Part shown: one piece after another, positions 26,709 to 36,099 of the stretch
How the letters are laid out: each line of letters starts with the position of its first letter
Numbering within the stretch: position 1 is the stretch's first letter
Assembly: GCF_014652135.1 (NCBI RefSeq)
Contig: NZ_BMYF01000004.1
Location: 1 to 64,000 of the forward strand
DNA length: 64,000 nt
Source: Mongoliitalea lutea
GTDB taxonomy: Bacteria; Bacteroidota; Bacteroidia; Cytophagales; Cyclobacteriaceae
Direction: 5' to 3'
Notes under the pieces: model-generated
Told to the model about the DNA's origin: nothing
What the model saw: only the letters and a program-made list of their open reading frames with translations
Database searches by the model: none
Program-made: the position numbers and the translations under genes

Positions 26709-27390
26709 AAGGTATTTAGTTTAGTTGATTCGTCAAAGAAAATTTATTTCTAGCAAAAATCAAAACTGCCAAATTTTTCATATGAAAAAGATTAAAACCA
26801 AGCTATAAAAAATATTTTCTTATTTCAATACACAACACATCGGAATATTTATGTTTTTTTACCTTAAAGTTCTTTTTTAACATATTTTAAGGGAGTTTTG
26901 GTAAAAATTCTGTTTAAACGGTTTTTAAAATTAAAAATTTGGAAAAACCCACTCCATTGCGTCTAGTTTCCTGAAACATTCCAGAATATGAGTATTAAGC
27001 AAATTTTATTCTGTTTTGAATGATTTAAAAAAAATTAAAAAATTTTCAACTCCAAACACCCTCATTAGCAACAAGCTAATAAATTCACTTCTGATTTGAA
27101 TTATTCACTTTTATAAGCATATTTTTTTTGTATTTATTAATAAAACACTGATTATGTTGCATAAATTTTAATTGACAAGTAAAAACCACGTAAAAAACTT
27201 TCATTTACAGGATTATCAAGCCAAAAATCAAGAAACATAATTGAAATCTGAATTTATTGGGGGGAGAGGGTATTTTGTAGCAGCAAAAGGTTAAAAAAAA
27301 CGTTTAATTAACAGTTTCAGGCTTTTTACTTACAAAATCCTCGTAAAAATTGAACTTGACAAGAAACCAAATAATCTATTGAAACAAAAA
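26709..27390. other. AT-rich intergenic region upstream of susC
   Basis: This 680-bp stretch has no convincing gene on either strand. It contains a perfect 16-bp palindrome, TTTTTCATATGAAAAA, at 26774-26789, about 65 bases before the susC ATG. A G6 run occurs around 27258. No perfect TAnnTTTG box was found in the susC direction. It presumably holds the susC promoter and its operator. Confidence 0.5.
26774..26789. promoter_or_regulatory. Perfect 16-bp palindrome, candidate operator of the SusCD operon
   Basis: TTTTTCATATGAAAAA is self-complementary with no spacer and lies upstream of susC. Symmetry and position suggest a dimeric regulator's site, but such A/T palindromes also arise by chance in AT-rich DNA. 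Confidence 0.3.
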
Positions 27391-27413
27391 AAAGAGCTGA
27401 TTAACAGCTCTTT
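27391..27413 (-). terminator. Terminator after the small barrel-like gene
   Basis: AAAGAGCTG / CAGCTCTTT with a 5-base loop directly follows the stop codon, with a T run on the minus strand. Confidence 0.85.
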
Positions 27414-27414
27414 A

Positions 27415-27888
27415 TTAAAACACATAGCGAATTGATAGCGCCACTTCGTCTCCCCAAGTTCGTTGTCCACTGAAATTAATGGTAGGTTTCCAGTCTAAGG
27501 AAAGCCCAATTGGCACATCTTGAAAGTTATAATCCAAGCCTATAATTCCTGATAATCCAACCACTGTAACACTTTCATTATTGTTTCCCCAAGGGCGATT
27601 ACTACCAGCATTCCAAGAGCCTATATGTGCACCACCCCCAAAAAACCACATCAATCCTTTGACATCGCGAATATCCTTATGCACTTCATACAAACCAGTG
27701 ATGACAAATCCACCCCATCGTGTATGCAGGATTCCCTCTAAAGCAGCGTCATTAGAAATAAAATGCTTTACAGTCAACCCATTGGACACACCCGCTCGTA
27801 AACCAATCCCTGTAGTGTATTGAGCATAGGACTCATGGGACAAGCTCAACATCACTGAAAACAGTACTAGTAATAACAGTTTTTTCAT
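27415..27888 (-). CDS. Small exported protein, probable outer-membrane beta-barrel
   Basis: This 157-residue protein has a signal peptide (MKKLLLLVLFSVMLSLSHESYAQ). The mature part has alternating strands (GIGLRAGVSNGLTVKHF, WGGFVITGLYEVHKD, GLDYNFQDVPIGLSLDWKP) and ends in SIRYVF with a terminal aromatic residue, as expected for an eight-stranded outer-membrane barrel. No function is recognised. I start at the ATG at 27888 because a consensus promoter (27905-27933, minus strand) lies just upstream and excludes the longer reading. Confidence 0.65.
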   Translation of the reverse strand: MKKLLLLVLFSVMLSLSHESYAQYTTGIGLRAGVSNGLTVKHFISNDAALEGILHTRWGGFVITGLYEVHKDIRDVKGLMWFFGGGAHIGSWNAGSNRPWGNNNESVTVVGLSGIIGLDYNFQDVPIGLSLDWKPTINFSGQRTWGDEVALSIRYVF

Positions 27889-27904
27889 AAAGTTTAATTT
27901 TTTG

Positions 27905-27933
27905 CAAAAATAAGCATAAATAATCATGCCAAA
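27905..27933 (-). promoter_or_regulatory. Consensus promoter for the small barrel-like gene
   Basis: On the minus strand TTTG (27933-27930), a 17-base spacer and TATTTTTG (27912-27905) match the Bacteroidota consensus. The ATG at 27888 follows 16 bases later. Confidence 0.7.
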
Positions 27934-27939
27934 ATATAC

Positions 27940-28518
27940 TTATGAGCCAAAAATGATAGCTCCCTCAGGGTAAATACATGCATCCAAGGCAATATCATGC
28001 TCCTCTACAGGTAGTTGGTCTACAGGTGGAAACAAAGAAATCCCAAGCTTAAAAATATCTTTAGATGAAATTTGGTCGAAAAATTTATCGTAATAGCCTT
28101 TTCCATATCCCAACCGATTACCTTTCCGATCAAAAGCAAGCAAAGGGACCAAGACCAATTCCAAAGCATCTGTTGCAACGACAGCTTTGTTTTTTGGAAA
28201 AGGGATTCCTTTTTCATCTTTTGCCACTTCCGAACCGGAAGGGAATAGCACCGTATCCATTTGATTGAGTGCATAATTCATTTTCGAAGTATAGACTACA
28301 CAATCCAAGGACCAGAGATACTGAATAATGGGATTAATATCTAATTCTTGATTATCCAAAATCGGAATAAATACGTGTACATGCTTGGCTTTCGAACCCT
28401 TTTCGAAAAAACCTTTAAACGATGCAAAGACACTTTCGGAATATGCAATCAGTGTCTCTTCGGTAAGCTTTTTCCGTTGAAGTCTGAAATAGTTTCTAAA
28501 ATCAGCCTTTGTCTCCAT
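27940..28518 (-). CDS. 5-formyltetrahydrofolate cyclo-ligase
   Basis: This enzyme converts 5-formyl-THF to 5,10-methenyl-THF with ATP, returning a dead-end folate to use. The length (192) is normal. The family signature is GNRLGYGKGYYDKFF in the C-terminal third, preceded by ELVLVPLLAFDRKG. The N-terminal KADFRNYFRLQRKKL is typical of the basic first helix. Its 5' end overlaps the end of bshC by 17 bases, so the two genes are translationally coupled. Confidence 0.9.
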   Translation of the reverse strand: METKADFRNYFRLQRKKLTEETLIAYSESVFASFKGFFEKGSKAKHVHVFIPILDNQELDINPIIQYLWSLDCVVYTSKMNYALNQMDTVLFPSGSEVAKDEKGIPFPKNKAVVATDALELVLVPLLAFDRKGNRLGYGKGYYDKFFDQISSKDIFKLGISLFPPVDQLPVEEHDIALDACIYPEGAIIFGS

Positions 28519-30079
28519 CCTGACTGAGAATGATAAAATTGAAATCTAATGGATCAAAAGCCCCAAACAACTCTTCTATAAATTCAGGATTACCTAAATA
28601 GAACTTCATAAAATTCTCCACCCGCTCCTGTGGAGAACCTCCTGGATATAGATAAGAGAATATTTCTTCACGAATCCGAATTTCCTGCGCGTGCTTTCGC
28701 TCTTCTGCTTTTCTTAGCTTTTTCGCTAGCTGGTCAAGAATTTTGTTCGCACGAACAGTAGCTGCTTCAAAGGATTTACCCAAGGTTTGGTCTAAAGTTA
28801 AAGCTTGTGGTTTAGCATTTTCAAAAACTGCTTTCAAAGCATCGCGCTCTTCTGACAAAAATAGATCCGTGCTCGCATGTGTTTCTATATAGCCTTTTTT
28901 CCAATCCAGAACGGATTGAAATAATTCTTTATGAGACAAACCCAATTTTTCAATTTTCCTCTGAATGGGTTTATCCAAAACTGTGGCAAAATTTCTTGGC
29001 ATCACCGCAGGAAAAGCTTCTCCAAAATAATCAAATACCGGTTTTAACTGCAACCAATATACAATTTCTGCCGGCCCACCAATGTAGGCCAAATTTGGCA
29101 GGATCATTTCCTGGTACAAGGGTCTCAACACTACATTTGGACTGAATACTTCCGGGGTATCTTTTGCTAATTGCAAAATCTCTTCTTTTGAAAACTCCAG
29201 TTCAGTATTCAACACCTGATACCTATCCCCCACTTGCTCGATTCGTTCGCGGATACCTTTTACTGAATAGAATAAATTGATCTCTCGAGGAAATATTTGG
29301 GATTTGTAACCCAAATCTTCCAAAACTTGGGTTTGCTTCGTAGCTTTTGTAAAAGCAGTATGTTGTGTTAAATCATCCTGGATTACCTCTGTGAAGAATT
29401 CCCTCAATTCTCTGCTTTTTCCATCCACAATTAATAAGCCTTTCTCTCCAAACAGGTGATGGACATATTTTCTACCCGCTTCGGCTAGCGTCTTTGACCC
29501 TAAATAGGCATCCTTAAAAAATTCAGGCGCAAAATGGGCAACTGATTTATAAAACTCTCTAAACGTCTCGTCTAATTGAAAATCTCCAACCGACCCTGTT
29601 TGATTGGAATTCCACTGATACTTTTGCCCATCTAGCTTAAAATAGTTGATTTCATCAAAATCGTGGTCTTCACTCGCTAGCCAATAAACCGGGACAAAAT
29701 GGTAATCAGGATACGCTTTTTTCAGTTGCTCAGCGAGATTAATGGTCGTTACAATCTTATAAATGAAATACAATGGCCCGGTAAACAAATTCAATTGATG
29801 CCCGGTGATTACCGTAAATGTTTTTGCAGACCTTAGGGACTCAATTTGATCTTTAGTACGTTCGCTGATAGTAAATCCCTCGTATTGTTGATGCAAAACA
29901 TCTGTCAACACATCCCGCTTTTCCTGAGAAAAATTCTTTTGTTGGATCAGTTTTTCAAAGTTTTCAATGGCTGGAAAGAAACTATAGAAAGACTGTAATT
30001 CAGGCTTTTGCGCAAGGTAATCCAAAAAAAGTGATGAGAACTGACCTGTACAGGAAGGCTCAACGGTAGCTTTTTTCAT
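28502..30079 (-). CDS. bshC: Putative cysteine ligase BshC (bacillithiol synthesis)
   Basis: BshC is thought to add cysteine to glucosaminyl-malate in the last step of bacillithiol synthesis. The length (525) is normal. Landmarks are VITGHQLNLFTGPLYFIYKIVT with the GHQ motif, VPVYWLASEDHDFDEINYF, and YIGGPAEIVYWLQLKPVFDYF, followed by a C-terminal coiled coil rich in Lys and Glu. Bacillithiol is known from Firmicutes and many Bacteroidota. bshA and bshB are not in the window. It is the first gene of a pair with the folate cyclo-ligase. Confidence 0.93.
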   Translation of the reverse strand: MKKATVEPSCTGQFSSLFLDYLAQKPELQSFYSFFPAIENFEKLIQQKNFSQEKRDVLTDVLHQQYEGFTISERTKDQIESLRSAKTFTVITGHQLNLFTGPLYFIYKIVTTINLAEQLKKAYPDYHFVPVYWLASEDHDFDEINYFKLDGQKYQWNSNQTGSVGDFQLDETFREFYKSVAHFAPEFFKDAYLGSKTLAEAGRKYVHHLFGEKGLLIVDGKSRELREFFTEVIQDDLTQHTAFTKATKQTQVLEDLGYKSQIFPREINLFYSVKGIRERIEQVGDRYQVLNTELEFSKEEILQLAKDTPEVFSPNVVLRPLYQEMILPNLAYIGGPAEIVYWLQLKPVFDYFGEAFPAVMPRNFATVLDKPIQRKIEKLGLSHKELFQSVLDWKKGYIETHASTDLFLSEERDALKAVFENAKPQALTLDQTLGKSFEAATVRANKILDQLAKKLRKAEERKHAQEIRIREEIFSYLYPGGSPQERVENFMKFYLGNPEFIEELFGAFDPLDFNFIILSQDGDKG

Positions 30080-30256
30080 GGGATTTGGTATTGGGTTATC
30101 TTTGTTGATGTGTGAATACTAACAAGTAAAACTTTTTAGAACTATACAAAGTTCGAAGTTTCAGCGAATTTACAAGAGTGGCAAAGCAGCTGTTTAATCT
30201 TTCCCAAAATTATATAAATCCTTTGAGGAGTAAGCTGCTTATTTTTGTCAGGTGAA

Positions 30257-32452
30257 ATGATGAATATGAAGAAACAAGAAATACCTGTATTGGGCATGAG
30301 TTGTGCCGCATGTGCTTTGAGTGTTGAGAAAACACTTCAAAAACATGCAGGTGTAAAAAATGCCCAAGTAAATTATGCCAACCACGCCGCAGTAGTAGAA
30401 TGGGAAGAGGACACCGTGAGTCTGGAAGAGTTGAGAGATTCCATTGACAGAGCAGGGTATGAATTGATGATCGATGCTATCCTGCGGGAAGATTTGGAAA
30501 AATTACATCAAGAAGCTTTCACACAACTGAAGCAAAACACTTGGAGAGCAGGCATACTGGCGTTTCCGGTTTTTATTATCGGGATGTTTGGCATGCACTG
30601 GCCTTATGCGGATTGGATAATGTGGACATTGACTACACCGATTTTATTGATTTTTGGCAGACAGTTTTTCACCCATGCCTATAAACTTGCCCGAGTAGGT
30701 CAGGTAAATATGGATACCTTGGTTTCGCTCAGTACTGGCGTAGCATATATATACAGTACGTTCAACACGTTTTACCCCGCATTCTTAACTGATAGAGGCT
30801 TGGAAGCCCATGTATATTTTGAAGCAGCAGCAGTCATCATCTTTTTTATCCTCTTGGGAAAAACAATGGAGGCTTCTGCCAAAGCAGGTACAGGAAAAGC
30901 TATCCAGCAATTGATGGATTTGCAACCCAAGTTGGTTACCTTGATAAGAGATGGAAAAGATGTAGAATTATCCATAGAGGATGTCAAAAAAGGGGATCTT
31001 ATCCGCATCAAGCCAGGACAAACCATCCCCGTGGACGGAGTAGTAAGTGAAGGAAGTTCCTACATTGATCAAAGTATGCTTACGGGCGAACCTGTCCCAA
31101 TTCTTCGACAAACTGGCGATCAGGTTTTTGCAGGGACCATCAATCAACAAGGAAGTTTTGTATTTGAATCTACAGCAGTAGGAAAATCCACCTTATTGGC
31201 CAAAATCATCCAAAGTGTCAAAAATGCCCAAGCCTCCAAAGCACCTGTCCAAAAATTGGTGGATAAAGTTGCCGGCATTTTTGTCCCGGTAGTGATGGGG
31301 ATCGCTGTGTTAAGCTTATTGATATGGGGATTTTCGGGAGTGGAAGATTCCTGGTTGAGAGGGATGTTGGCTTTTATCACCGTATTGGTCATTGCCTGTC
31401 CTTGTGCCCTAGGTCTAGCTACTCCTACAGCTATCACTGCAGCTATGGGCAAAGCAGCCCAATTGGGAATCCTAATCAAAGATGCCGAAACCTTAGAAAA
31501 AGGCACTAAAATCGACACTTTAGTATTGGACAAAACCGGTACAATAACTGAAGGAAAACCCGTTGTGGCAGAAAGCTGGTGGGCAACACATGCTAGCGAG
31601 CAGGATAAGCAGGCAATTTATACCTTGGAAACTTACAGCGAACACCCGCTCGCCATGGCTTTAGTGGAGCACCTACAAGAGATGGGCACTACTTCCATGA
31701 ATGCTTTTGATAGTATTACTGGAAAAGGATTAATCGGGAAAACAACCAATCATACATATAAAATTGGTAATAAAGCATGGGGTTCTGGCGAATCACTTGG
31801 TCCTGTTAGCGCTATTCAAGAGTTAGAGCAAAAGTACCCTACTGCCAGTTTGATTTATGCAAGTAAAGATGATCAGTTAATTGCTTGTTTTGCCATTCAG
31901 GACACCATCAAATCTACCAGCAAAACTGCTATTGCATCCATGCAAGCAGCTGGTTTGGAAATCCACATGCTCACCGGGGACCAAGCTAATACCGCTCAAG
32001 CAGTAGGCAAAGAAGTAGGTATCCAACACATCCAATCGGGAGTACTTCCTCATGAAAAAGGCGCCTACATCCAAGAATTGAAAAACAAGGGCAAAAAAGT
32101 AGCCATGGTCGGTGATGGCATCAATGATTCGGAAGCCTTGAGTTTGGCAGATGTTTCGATTGCCATGGGCAAAGGCTCCGACTTAGCCAAGGAAGTCGCT
32201 TCCATCACCTTGATTCACGGAGACCTTAGCAGCATCTCAACAGCCCTAAAACTAACCAAGAAAACGGTTCGCATCATCCGTCAAAACCTCTTCTGGGCAT
32301 TTATCTACAACATCATTGGAATTCCAATCGCCGCAGGATTGTTATATCCATTCTTCGGCTTCCTCCTCAACCCGATGTTGGCTGGAGCCGCAATGGCATT
32401 AAGCTCAGTTTCGGTCGTGAGTAATAGCTTGAGAATTAGAGGGGTGGTGTAA
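30257..32452 (+). CDS. copA: Copper-exporting P1B-type ATPase
   Basis: This is a 731-residue heavy-metal ATPase for Cu(I) efflux across the inner membrane. One N-terminal HMA domain has GMSCAAC (metal cysteines 16 and 19). The membrane region includes the CPC site in VIACPCALGLATPTA. Further marks are the actuator MLTGEP, phosphorylation site DKTGTITEGKP, the P1B-type histidine-proline YSEHPLA, and hinge GDGINDSEAL. The CPC and single HMA point to copper or silver. An in-frame TTG at 30245 lies inside a -7-like box (TATTTTTG, 30240-30247), so I start at the ATG at 30257; the ATGs at 30260 and 30266 are alternatives. Confidence 0.93.
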   Translation: MMNMKKQEIPVLGMSCAACALSVEKTLQKHAGVKNAQVNYANHAAVVEWEEDTVSLEELRDSIDRAGYELMIDAILREDLEKLHQEAFTQLKQNTWRAGILAFPVFIIGMFGMHWPYADWIMWTLTTPILLIFGRQFFTHAYKLARVGQVNMDTLVSLSTGVAYIYSTFNTFYPAFLTDRGLEAHVYFEAAAVIIFFILLGKTMEASAKAGTGKAIQQLMDLQPKLVTLIRDGKDVELSIEDVKKGDLIRIKPGQTIPVDGVVSEGSSYIDQSMLTGEPVPILRQTGDQVFAGTINQQGSFVFESTAVGKSTLLAKIIQSVKNAQASKAPVQKLVDKVAGIFVPVVMGIAVLSLLIWGFSGVEDSWLRGMLAFITVLVIACPCALGLATPTAITAAMGKAAQLGILIKDAETLEKGTKIDTLVLDKTGTITEGKPVVAESWWATHASEQDKQAIYTLETYSEHPLAMALVEHLQEMGTTSMNAFDSITGKGLIGKTTNHTYKIGNKAWGSGESLGPVSAIQELEQKYPTASLIYASKDDQLIACFAIQDTIKSTSKTAIASMQAAGLEIHMLTGDQANTAQAVGKEVGIQHIQSGVLPHEKGAYIQELKNKGKKVAMVGDGINDSEALSLADVSIAMGKGSDLAKEVASITLIHGDLSSISTALKLTKKTVRIIRQNLFWAFIYNIIGIPIAAGLLYPFFGFLLNPMLAGAAMALSSVSVVSNSLRIRGVV

Positions 32453-32479
32453 AGGAGGAAGGAGGACAGAGCGTGAAGA

Positions 32480-32501
32480 AAAGCTAAATTGATAGCTTTT
32501 T
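32480..32501 (+). terminator. Weak terminator after copA
   Basis: AAAGCTA / TAGCTTT with a 6-base loop ends in T5. The stem is short and AT-rich, so the call is tentative. Confidence 0.4.
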
Positions 32502-32911
32502 AGCGAGGGGCCGGCTTGGAGGGTAGGAAGAAAAGGATGAAGGATGAAGAGAGAGGCGAGATACTAGAATCAAGAACCAAGAGCCAAGAATCAAGACTCA
32601 TTCGCGCCGAATACACAGAAAACGCAGAAAAATATCTACAGAAATGCTTGTACTTAAGAAGGGAATCTGTAAAAGAACGAATTAAACCCATCAATTGGCT
32701 TAGGTTTTAACCCTCCAAAAGCGTAAAAAAGGATTGAATCCAAAAGAAACGTAATGTATAAAGTGTCAAATTTTCTCAGGAAAGGTGATTGCAAATGTGT
32801 AAAATCTATTCTATGAATATTCAAATCTTAGGGAGTCAATATCTGTGCTAATCCGCGAAATCTGTGGACCCAGAAACATTCGTGAAATTAGTGGACCTTA
32901 AAATAAAAACT
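32502..32911. repeat. Gene-free region with several dispersed repeat fragments
   Basis: There is no gene here. At 32548-32600 lies GAGAGGCGAGA and CTAGAATCAAGAACC with AACCAAGAGCCAAGAATC, related in reverse to 16022-16092. At 32840-32900 the phrases AATCCGCGAAATCTGTGG and ACATTCGTGAAATTAGTGG recall the repeat at both 1-116 and 61190-61308. The region looks like an accumulation site of small extragenic repeats between copA and the small metal-binding protein. Confidence 0.5.
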
Positions 32912-33112
32912 ATGATACAATTAAAGACAAATGTGAAATGTGGCGCTTGTGTAGCAGCCATCACACCTGAAATGGATAAACTATCCAACATCGAATGGTC
33001 TGTGGACCTTAAAAATCCTGATAGAATCCTTACCGTAACAGGAGAGACTTCTAAAACCGAAGTAATGGAAGCACTGAAGAAGGCAGGCTATCAGGGAGAG
33101 CCCATTTCTTAA
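32912..33112 (+). CDS. Small heavy-metal-associated (HMA) domain protein
   Basis: This 66-residue single-domain protein has the beta-alpha-beta HMA fold (MIQLKTNVKCGACVAAITPEM). The metal-binding pair is C-G-A-C in place of the usual CxxC after GMT. Such proteins are CopZ-like copper chaperones or sensors. It lies 460 bases downstream of copA on the same strand, with repeats in between, and so probably serves the same copper homeostasis. A terminator follows. An upstream in-frame ATG exists at 32864, but it lies in repeat sequence and adds a non-HMA extension. Confidence 0.8.
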   Translation: MIQLKTNVKCGACVAAITPEMDKLSNIEWSVDLKNPDRILTVTGETSKTEVMEALKKAGYQGEPIS

Positions 33113-33150
33113 ACAAATCCCCTAAAAATTCTATTTATTTCTTAGCTTTG

Positions 33151-33189
33151 GCAGGCCTGTAAAAGTTTACCTTTTAGTAGCCTGCTTTT
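33151..33189 (+). terminator. Terminator after the HMA protein
   Basis: GCAGGC with TAAAAG pairs to CTTTTA with GCCTGC, followed by TTTT. Confidence 0.75.
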
Positions 33190-33242
33190 CTATTACTCCA
33201 TTAACCCGCTTAATGGGACACATCTAATGACTCAATTTATCA

Positions 33243-34481
33243 ATGATTGCATACGAACAGTTTTTCTTGGACAATGGATTACAGGTTTTTGTACACCAGG
33301 ACCCGAGTACAAAGATTGCGGTTTTCAACATGCTCTATAAAGTAGGTTCGAGAAATGAAGTTTCTGGGAAAACAGGTTTGGCGCATTACTTTGAGCACCT
33401 GATGTTTGGTGGTTCACAACATGTCCCAAGCTTTGATACTGCATTGGAAAATGTCGGAGGCAGCTGCAATGCATTCACAAATACGGATATTACCAACTAT
33501 TACATGAACCTGCCTGCTGTCAATCTGGAAACAGCTTTTTGGCTAGAGTCAGATCGGATGATGTATTTGAATCCACGGGAGAAAACCATCGAAACCCAGC
33601 GAAAAGTAGTAATCGAAGAGTTCAAGCAACGCTACCTCAATCAGCCTTATGGTGATGCGTTTCATCACATGCGTGCACTTGCCTATGAAACCCACCCCTA
33701 TCAATGGCCTACCATCGGTAGAAATATTGAAGATATTATCAATTACCAAAAGGAAGATGTAGAGGAATTTTACTGGACACATTATCGCCCAGACAATGCT
33801 GTATTGGTGGTCGCCGGTGATGTAACAGTAGAGCAAGTGAAAAGATTGTCTGAAAAATGGTTTGGAGGAATACCTAAAGGAAGTATTCGACGTCTAGACA
33901 TTCCTAGCGAAGCTCCACAAATAAGTAAAAAAACAAAAACCATCGAAGCAGATGTACCCACAGATGCTTTATATAAAGTGTATCACATGCCTGCCAAACT
34001 TCAGGATGGATACTTGGAGGCAGATTTGATTACAGACATCATTGGTTTTGGAAGATCTTCCTTACTGGAGCAAACTTTGGTCAAAAATTCAGATTTGTTT
34101 GCTTCTATCGGAGCTTATATTTTGGGAACGGTAGACCCTGGATTATTGGTTTTTTCGGGAAAACTGGAAAAAGGAAAAACAGCCGAAAGAGGAGAAAAAG
34201 CCTTGGATGAAGTTGTTAAGCAATTTTTGCAACAGCCCATCGAAGAAACTATCCTCCAAAAAGTGAAACACCAAGCCAAAGCCATGAAAACCTATGAATC
34301 TGTTCAGCTATTGAATAGAGCCATGAGTTTAGCTTACTTTGCACACTTGGGAGATGTCAATTTGTACCAAACAGAATACGAAAAGAAAACGGCCATCCCT
34401 CCCAAAGACATCCTGGACTGGGGACACAAATTATTAAGGGAGGACAATGCCTCCACGATTTACTACAAAGCAATTTCATAA
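33243..34481 (+). CDS. M16-family zinc metallopeptidase
   Basis: This 412-residue protein is an inverzincin with the inverted zinc motif HYFEH (residues 48-52, HxxEH) and the downstream glutamate in VIEEFKQR. The N-terminal FFLDNGLQVFVHQDPSTKIAVFNMLYKVGSRNE is typical of the pitrilysin/PqqL/processing-peptidase subfamily. It lacks a signal peptide, so it is probably cytoplasmic. In Bacteroidota, two M16 subunits (active and inactive) are often adjacent, but only this active one is seen. It is followed closely by ispF and mnmD on the same strand, suggesting one transcription unit. Confidence 0.9.
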   Translation: MIAYEQFFLDNGLQVFVHQDPSTKIAVFNMLYKVGSRNEVSGKTGLAHYFEHLMFGGSQHVPSFDTALENVGGSCNAFTNTDITNYYMNLPAVNLETAFWLESDRMMYLNPREKTIETQRKVVIEEFKQRYLNQPYGDAFHHMRALAYETHPYQWPTIGRNIEDIINYQKEDVEEFYWTHYRPDNAVLVVAGDVTVEQVKRLSEKWFGGIPKGSIRRLDIPSEAPQISKKTKTIEADVPTDALYKVYHMPAKLQDGYLEADLITDIIGFGRSSLLEQTLVKNSDLFASIGAYILGTVDPGLLVFSGKLEKGKTAERGEKALDEVVKQFLQQPIEETILQKVKHQAKAMKTYESVQLLNRAMSLAYFAHLGDVNLYQTEYEKKTAIPPKDILDWGHKLLREDNASTIYYKAIS

Positions 34482-34496
34482 AGCAGAAGATATCAT

Positions 34497-34976
34497 ATGA
34501 ATTTTAGAATAGGATTTGGCTATGATGTACATCAATTGAGAGAAGGTTATGACTTTTGGTTGGGTGGTATTAAGTTAGCACATGAAAAAGGGGCCGTAGG
34601 CCATTCCGATGCAGATGTACTGATTCATGTTATCTGTGATGCACTTTTGGGCGCAGCTAACATGCGGGATATTGGTTATCATTTTTCCGATAAAGACCCT
34701 AAGTATAAAGGAATCGATAGCAAAATTTTATTGCGTGAGGTGATGAAGCTTTTACGCGATGCAGGGTATGAAGTCGGCAATATAGACACCACGGTCTGCT
34801 TACAAATCCCCAAAGTCAACCCTCACATCCCAACCATGAAAACTTGCTTGGCAGAGGTAATGGGCGTGGAAGAAGGAGCCATTTCTATCAAGGCCACTAC
34901 TACCGAGCAATTGGGTTTTGTAGGAAGAGAAGAAGGTGTTTCAGCCTATTGTGTAGCCCTTATTTACAAAAAATAA
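34497..34976 (+). CDS. ispF: 2-C-methyl-D-erythritol 2,4-cyclodiphosphate synthase
   Basis: IspF makes the cyclic diphosphate in the MEP pathway to isoprenoids. The length (159) is normal. Landmarks are GYDVHQLREG with the metal-binding Asp and His, GHSDADVLIHVICDALLGAANMRDIGYHF, and IKATTTEQLGFVGREEGVSAY near the C-terminus. It is 15 bases downstream of the M16 peptidase gene and one base before mnmD, so it is most likely in the same operon. Confidence 0.95.
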   Translation: MNFRIGFGYDVHQLREGYDFWLGGIKLAHEKGAVGHSDADVLIHVICDALLGAANMRDIGYHFSDKDPKYKGIDSKILLREVMKLLRDAGYEVGNIDTTVCLQIPKVNPHIPTMKTCLAEVMGVEEGAISIKATTTEQLGFVGREEGVSAYCVALIYKK

Positions 34977-34977
34977 T

Positions 34978-35661
34978 ATGAGTAGAGAGGTAAAAATCAT
35001 CACCACAGAAGACGGTTCACATTCCTTATATGTACCGGAAATCAACGAAACCTACCACTCCTTTCACGGAGCCTACAGGGAATCTGTGCATGTTTTTATG
35101 CTCTATGGCTTAGAAGCTTGGTACATGCGCAACCCCAACAAATTCCCTATTCGAATTTTCGAAGTTGGTTTTGGCACAGGTCTGAATGCTTGGCTAAGTT
35201 TGGTATGGGCGGAGCAATACAAAGTACCTGTCCTCTACCATACCATCGAACCTTTCCCTTTACAGGAAGAAGTGTACAAGCAGCTGAATTATACAGAAGT
35301 GGATGATAGCATTTACCATTATGCACCATTCTTTCAGGTGTTGCATGAAGCTCCTTGGAATAAAGGTGACATTGTGACCGAGTATTTCAATATGAAAAAA
35401 GATGAGGTAACCTTGGAAGATGCCACTCTTTATCCAAGCGATGTGATCTTTTACGATGCTTTTGCTCCCAACAAGCAACCCGAACTTTGGACAAAAGAAA
35501 TGCTCGCCAAAGCTGTAGACACCCTTAATCCAGGAGGTGTTTTGGTGACCTACTGCGCCAAGGGACAACTCAAACGCGATCTTAAAGAACTTGGACTTCA
35601 AGTAGAAACGCTTCCAGGACCTCCGGGAAAAAAGGAGATGACGAGGGCGTGGAAGGTTTAG
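34978..35661 (+). CDS. mnmD: tRNA U34 5-methylaminomethyl-2-thiouridine methyltransferase (MnmD-type)
   Basis: This 227-residue Rossmann methyltransferase has the SAM motif IFEVGFGTGLNAWLSLVW and the downstream DVIFYDAFAPNKQPELWT, which is specific to the MnmD half of MnmC. It lacks the FAD-dependent MnmC1 oxidase domain, as in most Bacteroidota and Gram-positives. It would methylate the wobble uridine of some tRNAs. It starts one base after the ispF stop. Confidence 0.85.
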   Translation: MSREVKIITTEDGSHSLYVPEINETYHSFHGAYRESVHVFMLYGLEAWYMRNPNKFPIRIFEVGFGTGLNAWLSLVWAEQYKVPVLYHTIEPFPLQEEVYKQLNYTEVDDSIYHYAPFFQVLHEAPWNKGDIVTEYFNMKKDEVTLEDATLYPSDVIFYDAFAPNKQPELWTKEMLAKAVDTLNPGGVLVTYCAKGQLKRDLKELGLQVETLPGPPGKKEMTRAWKV

Positions 35662-35960
35662 GGGGGATGTTGGTGGATATTGGTAGATATTAGTAGATAT
35701 AAATTGATATTTTTTGATATTAGTTATTCGATAATTGAAACATGGTGGAAATAATTGGGAGAGAGATATTGTTGCAGGTGCTGAACAGACCTGGCAGGTT
35801 TTAAAAACCTGCTAGGTCTATACCCCTCATTGCTAGCTACTTATTTTTATTTCTACATAAAAGCCCACCGATAAGATTAGAGTTTAAAGTACTTGGATTT
35901 CATCAGTCCATCAAAGGGGCGTCAGCCCTGAAATCTAAAGGCTACAGAAGCAAATGAAAA
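35661..35960. repeat. Complex repeat block, left inverted copy
   Basis: In order it contains GATAT/TAGATAT-rich units (35670-35725), TTGATATTTTTTGATATTAG, TCGATAATTGAAA, AATAATTGGGAGAGAGATAT, the hairpin CTGGCAGGTTTTAAAAACCTG (35792-35812), AGCTACTTA (35835-35845), and the REP-like AGGGGCGTCAGCCCTG with RTCTARAGGCTAC (35907-35945). The same modules appear in reverse order and orientation at 43935-44330. No gene is encoded here. Confidence 0.7.
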
Positions 35961-36099
35961 ATACAATCCTCTCAACAATTACAACCACCCTTCGCGCTCC
36001 TGGCGCAAACTTTACGCCCATTACGAGAACCTTAGCAGTATTAGATTCTTTAACAAAATCTATTTTGGAAAATAATGGATAAATCTCTAGTTTACGAAC

